Source: Microbacterium sp.
Lineage (GTDB): Bacteria; Actinomycetota; Actinomycetes; Actinomycetales; Microbacteriaceae
Assembly: GCA_031286555.1 (NCBI GenBank)
Contig: JAITUD010000056.1
Location: forward strand, 1 to 5,894
Direction: 5' to 3'
DNA: 5,894 nt
The first letter of the stretch is position 1. Each line of letters begins with the position of its first letter. The position numbers and the translations under genes are program-made. Below the pieces are notes generated by a model. The model was given only the letters and a program-made list of their open reading frames with translations, was not told the DNA's origin and ran no database searches. Positions 1 through 5,567 of the stretch are shown here, piece after piece.

Positions 1-7
1 TTTTACC

Positions 8-13
8 GGAGGT
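8..13 (+). promoter_or_regulatory. Shine-Dalgarno of the WXG100 gene
   Basis: A perfect GGAGGT lies 7 bases before the ATG at 21. It decides the start in favour of ATG 21 over the in-frame GTG at 12, which sits inside the Shine-Dalgarno itself. It is the best ribosome binding site in the window, which fits a highly expressed small secreted protein. The promoter must lie left of the window. Confidence 0.8.
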
Positions 14-20
14 GTTTTCG

Positions 21-308
21 ATGGCCGATTTCGGTGCGTCTTATGCGGAGATGGAGCAGGTGGCGTCGTCGCTGTCGCAGGCTCGTGATGACATTCAGGG
101 TCAGCTGGACACTCTGAAGGGGCAGGTGGACAACCTGCTGGGTGAGGACTTCAAGACGCAGCACGCGTCGGGCAAGTTCGGTGAGGGTTACGGTGAGCTG
201 ACCACGGGTCTGAAGCAGGCTGTGGATGGTATCAACGACATGTCGGAGTCGCTGCTGGGCATGATGCGTGCGATCCAGGATCTGGATCAGCAGCTCGCCG
301 GCAGCTGA
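21..308 (+). CDS. WXG100-family (ESAT-6-like) T7SS substrate, Trp-less
   Basis: This 95-aa protein has the size and two-helix shape of WXG100/Esx proteins, small helical hairpins exported by type VII secretion. Helix 1 covers about residues 5-40 and helix 2 about 52-92. The turn lies near 41-51, where F44-K45-T46 replaces the canonical W-x-G. Phe53 and Tyr57 follow, matching the aromatic positions after the turn in this family. There is no signal peptide, Trp or Cys, as expected for a T7SS cargo. The C-terminus (MRAIQDLDQQLAGS) is helical but has no clear YxxxD/E secretion motif. Glycine is mostly GGT (8 of 12) and 21 of 95 codons end in T, unlike the GGC-rich genes downstream; this may reflect high expression or a different history. 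The gene is followed by a hairpin before the next gene. The family call is fairly secure; actual export by T7SS is inferred. Confidence 0.85.
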   Translation: MADFGASYAEMEQVASSLSQARDDIQGQLDTLKGQVDNLLGEDFKTQHASGKFGEGYGELTTGLKQAVDGINDMSESLLGMMRAIQDLDQQLAGS

Positions 309-323
309 GAACCGCTTCTCGCA

Positions 324-356
324 GAGGAGGTCGACGTCTGAGGCGTCGGCCTCTTT
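324..356 (+). terminator. 13-bp hairpin after the WXG100 gene (possible attenuator or 3' end stabiliser)
   Basis: Bases 324-336 (GAGGAGGTCGACG) pair with 344-356 (CGTCGGCCTCTTT) around a 7-base loop. The stem has 13 continuous pairs, three of them G-U. It starts 15 bases after the WXG100 stop codon and ends 27 bases before the next start. The 3' arm ends in TTT and is followed by CGCAACC, so there is no real U-tract and efficient intrinsic termination is unlikely. It could stop part of the transcription, or protect the 3' end of a processed, abundant WXG100 mRNA. The pairing is directly visible; the role is inferred. Confidence 0.45.
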
Positions 357-371
357 CGCAACCGGGTGACC

Positions 372-378
372 GAGGGGG
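372..378 (+). promoter_or_regulatory. Shine-Dalgarno selecting the GTG start at 384
   Basis: GAGGGGG lies 5 bases before the GTG at 384. The alternative in-frame GTG at 366 has no purine-rich site before it, so 384 is the preferred start of the 96-aa gene. Confidence 0.6.
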
Positions 379-383
379 ACACC

Positions 384-674
384 GTGGCAGATGAGGTACA
401 GCTCTTCTACAGCGAACTGATCACGCTGTCGGGCCTGCTGAACGACGCGTCGACGGGGCTGTTGGCTTCTGAGGCGCAGATGTCCGGAGACGACGTCGGA
501 GTCGGCAACCCGGCTCGCCGTGCTTCTCTGCGGCTGGCGATGCACAGCGCGTTCACGCAGCTGGGATCATCGCTGGCATCCGGGTCGAACGGCACCCTCG
601 ACCTGAGCTCGCTGCTGAGCAGCATCGCCAACGGCAACATGGATCTCGATGCCGAGCTGTCAGGGGGGAACTGA
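384..674 (+). CDS. Small helical protein of the T7SS-type locus, unrecognised family
   Basis: This 96-aa protein has no signal peptide, no Cys and no Trp. Residues 5-30 form a predicted amphipathic helix (LFYSELITLSGLLNDASTGL region). Residues 31-43 are a Gly/Asp/Asn-rich break (SGDDVGVGNP), and 44-66 form a second helix. The tail (68-96) is rich in Ser, Gly and Asn. The size, position and helix-break-helix plan suggest an Esx-like partner protein, but no WXG motif is present and I do not recognise a named family. It stops 2 bases before the hydrolase at 677, so the two are almost certainly co-translated, and it may be that protein's export partner or chaperone. The GTG at 384 was chosen for its Shine-Dalgarno at 372-378. 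The gene is confident; the function is unknown. Confidence 0.75.
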   Translation: MADEVQLFYSELITLSGLLNDASTGLLASEAQMSGDDVGVGNPARRASLRLAMHSAFTQLGSSLASGSNGTLDLSSLLSSIANGNMDLDAELSGGN

Positions 675-676
675 CG

Positions 677-2359
677 ATGTCGCTGACATCACCACGCGGC
701 AGGACGCTGGAGGAGCTCGAAGGCAGCGCGGGGACCATGGGGTCGTGGGTGGGCGCGTTCGATCGTGCGGCCAAGGCGCTGGAGACAGGACGTCGGCAGG
801 CGAACCGGGCGACGGAGCTGCCCGGCGCGGGAGACGCCGTCTCCAAGGCGCGCCGCGACGCCGGTGCGATTCTCGATCACGTCCGCCCCGGCATCCTTCA
901 GGCGGAGCTGCTCTCGCGGACCCTGTCGGCCTACGCGGACGCGTTCTCCGCATCCGCAGTGCCGGCGAACCGCATGATCGACGAGATCGAGGCCGCGCAT
1001 GCGGCTGCGTCCCGTGCCGCCGCCGAGGCCGACCACGCCGGGCGGGGTGCGCTGGCCGCCGCTCGATCCGCCTCGACCTCCGATGCGGAGATGGCCGCCG
1101 CCGACGCGGAGGCGCGTGACGCGATCAACGCGCGTGACACCGCGCAGAGCGCCCTGGACGAGCTGTGGCGCACCTGGGATCAGCTGTACACCGACTGGGA
1201 CGATGCCTACGATGCGGCGCTGTCCGCGCTCGCCGGTGGCGTGCAGGTCGCATGGGTGACCCGCGAGGAGCGGGAGCTGCTGGATGCGCTGGTGGCGGCG
1301 GACGATCCTGCCGCGGTGCTGAAGCTGTGGGACGAGGCCGATGAGGAAACGCGGAAGGCACTGCGGAAGGCGTATCCCGACGTCATCGGCAACCTCGACG
1401 GAATCCCGTACGACGTGCGCGCAGAGGTGAACGGACTCCGACTGATCGAGCGGATCCAGTCCAACCCAACGGACCAGGAACGCCGTGAGCTCCTGATCCT
1501 GATGGACGAGATCCGCAAGGGCGGCAAGGTCATCTCGTTCGATCCCGACGGCAGCGGGCAGACGACCGCCGCCGTCTGGTACGGCGAGTTCGATGCGACG
1601 AAGGTGAACGTTCTCGTTCCGGGCATGGTGTCCGAGGTCTCGCAGATGGGCGAATGGGGCGTGTCCGCACGCGACCTCAACCGCAGCGTCGGCGGGAACA
1701 CCGCCACGGTGGCCTGGTTCGGCTACGACTCGCCGAACTACGTCGAGGAGCCGTTCATGTCTCGGGCCCAGAACGGCGCGCCCGCACTGCGCTCCTTCCT
1801 GCTCGGCCTCGACGCGCAGCACGGCGAGCGCACCACCACGGTGGTCGCGCACTCCTACGGCAGCACGACCTCGGCGCTGGCGATCGGCTCGGCGGCGGAC
1901 GGACTCGGGGTGGACAAGTTCATCACCCTGGGTTCGGCGGGCCTGCCCGACGACGATGCGGTGCTCGCGAACCTGCAGTCGCCCGACGCGCCGCGCGTGT
2001 ACGTGACGCAGTCGGACAACGACTTCTGGTCCCCGGTCGGCAAGGCCCTGTCGTGGGGGCACCACACGCAGCCGTCCACGCTCGACGGCGCGACGACCTT
2101 CGACAGCGACGGCGGTGTCGACGCGAGCGGGAGGGATCTGCTGCCCACCCCCGGGCACAGCACGCACAGTGGTGCGAACTTCCCGGGGCAGAGCGTGGAG
2201 GGCGGCTACCTCCAGGACGGCAGCGAGGCGTTCTACAACATCTCCCGGATCATCGACACCGGTGAGCCGGGCACCGAGCACGGTGGCCAGGGCAGCGAGG
2301 ACGGCTTCTGGACCCTCGTTGCCAAGGGATACGCAGAAGCGGCGAAGTACGGTTACTGA
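677..2359 (+). CDS. DUF1023-type alpha/beta hydrolase with long helical N-terminal region
   Basis: This 560-aa protein has two parts. Residues 5-187 are helical and very Ala-rich, with likely coiled coil at 100-187, ending in a Trp-rich stretch (WRTWDQLYTDWDDAY). A linker follows, then from about residue 280 a hydrolase of the DUF1023 (Abhydrolase_8) kind: F288-D289-P-D, the oxyanion-side motif V-P315-G316-M317, then WFGYDSPN. The nucleophile elbow is A391-H-S393-Y-G395. Acid candidates are D447 and D449 (TQSDND), and the catalytic His is H494 or H497 (PGHSTHSG). There is no signal peptide, so export, if any, would be through the helical region, in line with T7SS cargo. The substrate is unknown; ester or lipid hydrolysis is only inferred from the fold. 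The ATG at 677 follows an AGGGGGGAA site at 662-670. The gene sits between a 96-aa small protein and a lipoprotein. Confidence 0.88.
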   Translation: MSLTSPRGRTLEELEGSAGTMGSWVGAFDRAAKALETGRRQANRATELPGAGDAVSKARRDAGAILDHVRPGILQAELLSRTLSAYADAFSASAVPANRMIDEIEAAHAAASRAAAEADHAGRGALAAARSASTSDAEMAAADAEARDAINARDTAQSALDELWRTWDQLYTDWDDAYDAALSALAGGVQVAWVTREERELLDALVAADDPAAVLKLWDEADEETRKALRKAYPDVIGNLDGIPYDVRAEVNGLRLIERIQSNPTDQERRELLILMDEIRKGGKVISFDPDGSGQTTAAVWYGEFDATKVNVLVPGMVSEVSQMGEWGVSARDLNRSVGGNTATVAWFGYDSPNYVEEPFMSRAQNGAPALRSFLLGLDAQHGERTTTVVAHSYGSTTSALAIGSAADGLGVDKFITLGSAGLPDDDAVLANLQSPDAPRVYVTQSDNDFWSPVGKALSWGHHTQPSTLDGATTFDSDGGVDASGRDLLPTPGHSTHSGANFPGQSVEGGYLQDGSEAFYNISRIIDTGEPGTEHGGQGSEDGFWTLVAKGYAEAAKYGY

Positions 2360-2360
2360 C

Positions 2361-3053
2361 GTGCGGAAGAAGCGATGGGCGATGGCGGCGGCTGCCGCCG
2401 GATTGGTGCTGATGATGACAGGCTGCAGTTCCGCGCTCGACGGCGACGCGCTCTATCAGGACGGCGCGGACAGGTACTTCCCGCTCGCGAAGGGCATGCA
2501 CTCGGTGCTGATGTCGCTGCACGAGGGTGAGTGGACGATCGGCGACGGCGGTCACGGCGCGATGCCGACGAGCTGCCGGGCCGATGACGGCGGCGCGGGC
2601 TACTTCCTCGACTACGTGCGTGCGCTCAGCACCGACATCTCCGACCCTCAGCAGGTCAGCGACACGGCCGCACGTGCGTTCGAGAAGCTCGGGCTGACAC
2701 CGGACGCCTACGTCCTGGGCGACGGCGACGATGCCGAGTGGTACGTCGTCGCCGAGGGGGACCCGGTCGGCCGTGCTGTCGTGACCATCCGCCCCGTGCG
2801 CGGCGAGATCGACGTGACGGCACGCACGGCATGCACCCCCGGCGACTCGAACGAGCTGTCCGGAATGGTCCTCGACGACGCCGAGGTCCCGGACATGGAC
2901 GCCTGGCGTCGCCTGCCCGCCACAGAGGTGCCGGAGTCGGTTCCCCAGTTCTACTTCCCGAAGGACGGGCCTGTGTACTACAACGCCGACCGCACTCCGG
3001 TGCAGCCGCAGCCGCTGGTCACGGACCCGCCGAAGGCGCCGTACGGCAGCTGA
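2361..3053 (+). CDS. Lipoprotein, hypothetical, downstream of the DUF1023 hydrolase
   Basis: This 230-aa protein begins with RKKR, then a hydrophobic Ala/Leu/Met core, then a lipobox ending M-T-G-C22. It should be lipid-modified at Cys22 and held on the outer face of the cytoplasmic membrane. The mature part has two Cys (C72 and C158) that could form a disulfide outside the cell. It also has acidic patches (GDGDDAEW) and a Pro-rich C-terminus (PVQPQPLVTDPPKAPYGS). I do not recognise the domain. The start is a GTG one base after the hydrolase stop; the Shine-Dalgarno is weak, so translation is probably coupled. No other start codon fits this reading frame between the hydrolase stop and the signal peptide. 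Its place suggests a partner of the hydrolase: a surface receptor, a lipoprotein substrate-binding partner, or an immunity-like protector. These roles are inferred. Confidence 0.82.
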   Translation: MRKKRWAMAAAAAGLVLMMTGCSSALDGDALYQDGADRYFPLAKGMHSVLMSLHEGEWTIGDGGHGAMPTSCRADDGGAGYFLDYVRALSTDISDPQQVSDTAARAFEKLGLTPDAYVLGDGDDAEWYVVAEGDPVGRAVVTIRPVRGEIDVTARTACTPGDSNELSGMVLDDAEVPDMDAWRRLPATEVPESVPQFYFPKDGPVYYNADRTPVQPQPLVTDPPKAPYGS

Positions 3054-3226
3054 TGGGCACGGGAATGTCAGATGACAGGCTGAGGGCGGCACTCGACGGG
3101 TTGCGCGTGCGCGTGCCCGAGACGGCCGAGGATGCCGCGGCGCTGCGCGCCGAGGTGCAGGCGGCGGACGCCGCGCTCGGCGAACTGCTGCGGCGCGCGG
3201 CGAAGCGGGACGGAGAAGCGGGATGA
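3053..3226 (+). CDS. Small helical protein, 57 aa, unrecognised
   Basis: The ATG at 3053 shares its A with the lipoprotein stop (TGATG), and the stop overlaps the next gene's ATG (ATGA). The gene fills an otherwise empty space in the operon. The protein is charged and helical (LRAALDGLRVRVPETAEDAAALRAEVQ... in two helices broken near Pro23), with no Cys, Trp, signal peptide or membrane segment. A second ATG at 3065 (MSDDRLRAAL) gives 53 aa and is equally likely; neither has a strong Shine-Dalgarno. It could be a small chaperone or adaptor, or mainly a translated spacer that couples the two cassettes. Coding status rests on the exact stop-start overlaps and strong G/C third positions. Confidence 0.6.
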   Translation: MGTGMSDDRLRAALDGLRVRVPETAEDAAALRAEVQAADAALGELLRRAAKRDGEAG

Positions 3227-3504
3227 CCGACGTCAGGATGGACCTCGCCCGGTTGGAGTCGACGGCGCACACCGCCAAGGGGCTGGCGACGACCTTCGAT
3301 CAGGCCGAGGAGTTCGCCGCCGACATCGGCGGCCTCACCGGTCACGGCGGTCTCGCGAACAAGATCGAGGACTTCGGCGGCAAGTGGGACATCGCGCGCG
3401 AGGACCTGCGCGACGGACTGCGCTCACAGGCCGATTTCATGCAGGCGATCGTCGACACGTTCCGTGACCTCGATGCGAAGATGGCCGAGAGCGGGGAGAA
3501 GTAG
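3223..3504 (+). CDS. Esx-sized helical protein (WXG100-like), possible T7SS partner
   Basis: This 93-aa protein is a likely helix-turn-helix hairpin: helix 1 about residues 5-34, a Gly-rich turn at 36-43 (GGLTGHGG), and helix 2 about 44-90. The only Trp is W55 in F51-G-G-K-W55-D, near where WXG100 proteins carry their turn motif, but no W-x-G is present. There is no signal peptide or Cys. Size and fold match the WXG100 superfamily in a broad sense; a direct call is less certain than for the gene at 21-308. It is well initiated (GGAGAAG at 3212-3218) and stops 3 bases before the 521-aa hydrolase gene, so it probably forms a complex with, or helps export, that protein. This is the second cassette's counterpart of the 96-aa protein at 384-674. 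Confidence 0.78.
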   Translation: MTDVRMDLARLESTAHTAKGLATTFDQAEEFAADIGGLTGHGGLANKIEDFGGKWDIAREDLRDGLRSQADFMQAIVDTFRDLDAKMAESGEK

Positions 3505-3507
3505 ACG

Positions 3508-5073
3508 ATGAGCGTTCTTCCGGGCCGGCCGGCCGAACTCACCGCGCGCGCGGCGACGCTCGTCTCCTCCGCCGAGGTCATCCTGGGGGTGATCCACGAG
3601 CTGCGTGGCATCGTCCAGGACGATCAGGGCAAGTCGGTTCAGGCGCTCTACGAGCAGAACGAGCAGCTCTCGTCGGACCTGGAGCGAATCCAGCCGCGCT
3701 ACAAGGGCACCGCCGACGCGATCACCGAGTACGCGGTCGCTCTCACCGCTGCTCATGAGGACGCGCATCGCGCGCAGGACGACCTCGATGACGCACTGGT
3801 CGCACAGAGCCGCGCCGACCGCGCGCTCGAGGATCTCAACGACCGGGTGAGCGCCGCGGACGACCCCGCGCCGTCGCTCACCGACCAGGTGCCCGGCGCG
3901 CAGCGCGCCGCCGACAGCGCCCTCGCCGACGTCGGATCGGCTCGCGCGCGGATCGACGCCGCGCGCGAGGCCATGGATGCCGCGGCCGAGGCGGCGATCC
4001 GCAAGATCGACGCCGCGATCGACTCCACCAATGAGGGGTTCTGGGACAAGGTCGGCGACTTCTTCTCCGACATCGGCGACTTCCTCGCCGGCATCGCCGA
4101 CTGGATCGACGACTTCCTGCAGGACGTCGTCAACCTGCTCAAGAAGATCGCGGACACCATCGTCGCCATCCTGGGTGCACTCGCCGTGCTGCTCCTCATC
4201 GTCGCCATCGGCGCGCTGTTCGGCGGGATCGGCGCGCTCATCGGCCTGGTGATCGCTGGTGTGCTCGGAGCGTTCCTGATCTGGAGCGTGCTGTCGGACG
4301 TGCTCAAGGGCACCCCGAAGGTGACCGGCGTCGACCCGTACGCGAAGACGAAGCCCAAGGACATTCCCGACGACCCGAGCCTGCAGAACGTCCTCGACGG
4401 CGCCGGTGAGGTCGACGAGCTCGGGCTGGAGGACGAGACCGTCGTGAAGATCACGAAGGTGCTCGGCCCCGACGGCTGGTACTACACCGTCACCCTGCCG
4501 AGCACGCAGGAGTGGCTGTCGCGATTCGGTGACAAGGGCGCCGTGAATGACCTCGACAGCAACCTGGCGCTGATGCTCACCCCCGCGCTTCAGACGCAGT
4601 ACGAGCGTGCGGTGCTCGATGCCATGGCGCAGGAGGGGATCGGACCGAACGACCCGGTCATGCTGGTCGGGTTCAGCCAGGGCGGCATCATGGCCGGGCA
4701 CCTCGCAGCGTACAACTCCGACTACAACTGGCAGGCGGTGGTCGCCGCGGGCGCGCCGATCGATCACATGCCCATCCCGGACGACATCGACGTCGTGTCG
4801 GTGCAGCACAACGGCGACCCGGTGCCGAGGCTGGACGCCATCGCCGGGGACTTCGACAGCATCGATCACGGGTCGAACTGGACATCGATCCGTGTGGATC
4901 CGCCCGACGCGAATCCGGTCCTGGGCGTCGATGTCGGCGCACACAACGCGGACAAGTACTCCCAGACCTATCAGAACAACCTCGACCAGGTGAAGGCGGA
5001 GCATCCCGACCTGGCGAACTTCTTCAACAATGATGGGTACACGGACATCTCCTACTATCACTGGAGCGAGTGA
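3508..5073 (+). CDS. T7SS-type multidomain protein: helical signal-like domain, membrane hairpin, alpha/beta hydrolase
   Basis: This 521-aa protein has three parts. Residues 1-175 are helical and begin with LPGRPAEL, then a pattern ending in TEYAVALTAAHEDAHRAQ that resembles the actinobacterial T7SS signal domain; no W-x-G is present. Residues 178-216 are an acidic amphipathic helix of heptads. Residues 217-237 and 241-262 are two hydrophobic, Gly-rich membrane segments with no charge in the turn. From about residue 315 comes an alpha/beta hydrolase with the nucleophile in G388-F-S390-Q-G-G, acid D437 in HNGDPVP, and His H479 in GAHNAD: a complete, well-spaced triad. There is no signal peptide. 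It could be an exported lipase or esterase, a membrane-inserting toxin, or a membrane-bound enzyme of the producer; the substrate is unknown. The ATG has GGGGAG at 3493-3498. A lipoprotein gene overlaps its stop codon. Confidence 0.87.
   Translation: MSVLPGRPAELTARAATLVSSAEVILGVIHELRGIVQDDQGKSVQALYEQNEQLSSDLERIQPRYKGTADAITEYAVALTAAHEDAHRAQDDLDDALVAQSRADRALEDLNDRVSAADDPAPSLTDQVPGAQRAADSALADVGSARARIDAAREAMDAAAEAAIRKIDAAIDSTNEGFWDKVGDFFSDIGDFLAGIADWIDDFLQDVVNLLKKIADTIVAILGALAVLLLIVAIGALFGGIGALIGLVIAGVLGAFLIWSVLSDVLKGTPKVTGVDPYAKTKPKDIPDDPSLQNVLDGAGEVDELGLEDETVVKITKVLGPDGWYYTVTLPSTQEWLSRFGDKGAVNDLDSNLALMLTPALQTQYERAVLDAMAQEGIGPNDPVMLVGFSQGGIMAGHLAAYNSDYNWQAVVAAGAPIDHMPIPDDIDVVSVQHNGDPVPRLDAIAGDFDSIDHGSNWTSIRVDPPDANPVLGVDVGAHNADKYSQTYQNNLDQVKAEHPDLANFFNNDGYTDISYYHWSE
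4051..4134 (+). repeat. Decaying 21-bp tandem repeat encoding heptads
   Basis: Units start at 4051, 4072, 4093 and 4114. Units 1 and 2 match at 17 of 21 bases, units 2 and 3 at 15 of 21; the fourth is mainly a protein-level match. They encode heptads V-GDFFSD, I-GDFLAG, I-ADWIDD and F-LQDVVN (residues 182-209), just before the membrane hairpin. The repeat keeps frame, so it is probably a duplicated heptad that has diverged; part of the match may simply reflect GC-rich codon choice for a heptad helix. Confidence 0.5.
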
Positions 5074-5567
5074 TGATGAGGCGACGGACCGGCGGGCGAC
5101 GCATACTCGCTGTCGCACTGGCGGGCATGCTGCTCGGCGGAGGGCTGACGGGATGCGGTGTGCTCCCCTCGAGCGACAACCATTCGGAGGAGACGACTGT
5201 GGACTTTGGCGATGTGGCGACTGCGGTGACGACGGCCGTGCCTCGAGTCGTGGAGGTGGACGAGCTGAAGCGGTCGCGCAACGGGTTCGGATACCGGATC
5301 AGCGTCGGCCTCGTCACCGATTCCGCCGAACCGTTCACGAGCGACGAACTGGACGCCGTCGTCAAGACGATCTGGCAGACGCTGCCGTGGGAGCCGAACA
5401 CCATCAAGCTGGTCGCCGGCACCACCACGGCAGAGGGCGAGGATCCCGTCGATCTCCGTACTGCCGCTGCGCAGCTCAGCCCGCTCGGCGTGACGAACGC
5501 AGGCCAGGGCGGCGTCAGCCTGACCGGCATGAACGCCCGCTACGGCGCCTGGACGGCGCCGAAGTGA
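5073..5567 (+). CDS. Lipoprotein, hypothetical, downstream of the second hydrolase
   Basis: This 164-aa protein begins with an Arg-rich n-region (MMRRRTGGRR), a hydrophobic core, and a canonical lipobox L-T-G-C28, so it is a predicted membrane-anchored lipoprotein facing outward. After a short polar linker (29-42) the mature domain (about 43-164) shows alternating strand and helix patterns: a strand at YRISVGLVTD, a helix from SDELDAVVKTIWQTLPWEP, then a strand at NTIKLVAGTT. This suggests a small alpha/beta sandwich, family not recognised. C28 is the only Cys. ATG 5073 overlaps the hydrolase stop (TGATG) and has GGAG at 5063-5066, 6 bases upstream. ATG 5076 is a near-equal alternative, while GTG 5070 is too close to the Shine-Dalgarno. 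It is the partner in position to the 2361-3053 lipoprotein but shares no obvious sequence with it. A role as surface partner or protector of the hydrolase is inferred. Confidence 0.82.
   Translation: MMRRRTGGRRILAVALAGMLLGGGLTGCGVLPSSDNHSEETTVDFGDVATAVTTAVPRVVEVDELKRSRNGFGYRISVGLVTDSAEPFTSDELDAVVKTIWQTLPWEPNTIKLVAGTTTAEGEDPVDLRTAAAQLSPLGVTNAGQGGVSLTGMNARYGAWTAPK

Noticed and set aside
12..20. GTG start three codons before the WXG100 ATG
   Set aside because: It falls inside the GGAGGT Shine-Dalgarno; ATG 21 has ideal spacing.
324..330. GAGGAGG as a ribosome binding site for a hidden small gene
   Set aside because: No ATG, GTG or TTG lies at a useful distance; a CTG at 338 opens only an 18-codon frame.
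649..1119. 156-codon open frame on the plus strand
   Set aside because: It overlaps the DUF1023 gene in another frame and is almost all Arg, Gly and Asp, a frame-shift shadow.
689..2281. 530-codon open frame on the minus strand
   Set aside because: It mirrors the DUF1023 hydrolase gene. Its product is rich in Arg, Val and His with no recognisable domain, typical of the antisense frame of a high-GC gene.
2115..2360. Upstream extension of the lipoprotein frame
   Set aside because: It lies within the DUF1023 gene and would bury the signal peptide and lipobox 80 residues inside the protein; GTG 2361 gives a normal lipoprotein.
3424..5118. 564-codon open frame on the minus strand
   Set aside because: It is the antisense shadow of the 521-aa hydrolase gene. 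The low-complexity Arg/Val/Asp composition and lack of motifs argue against coding.
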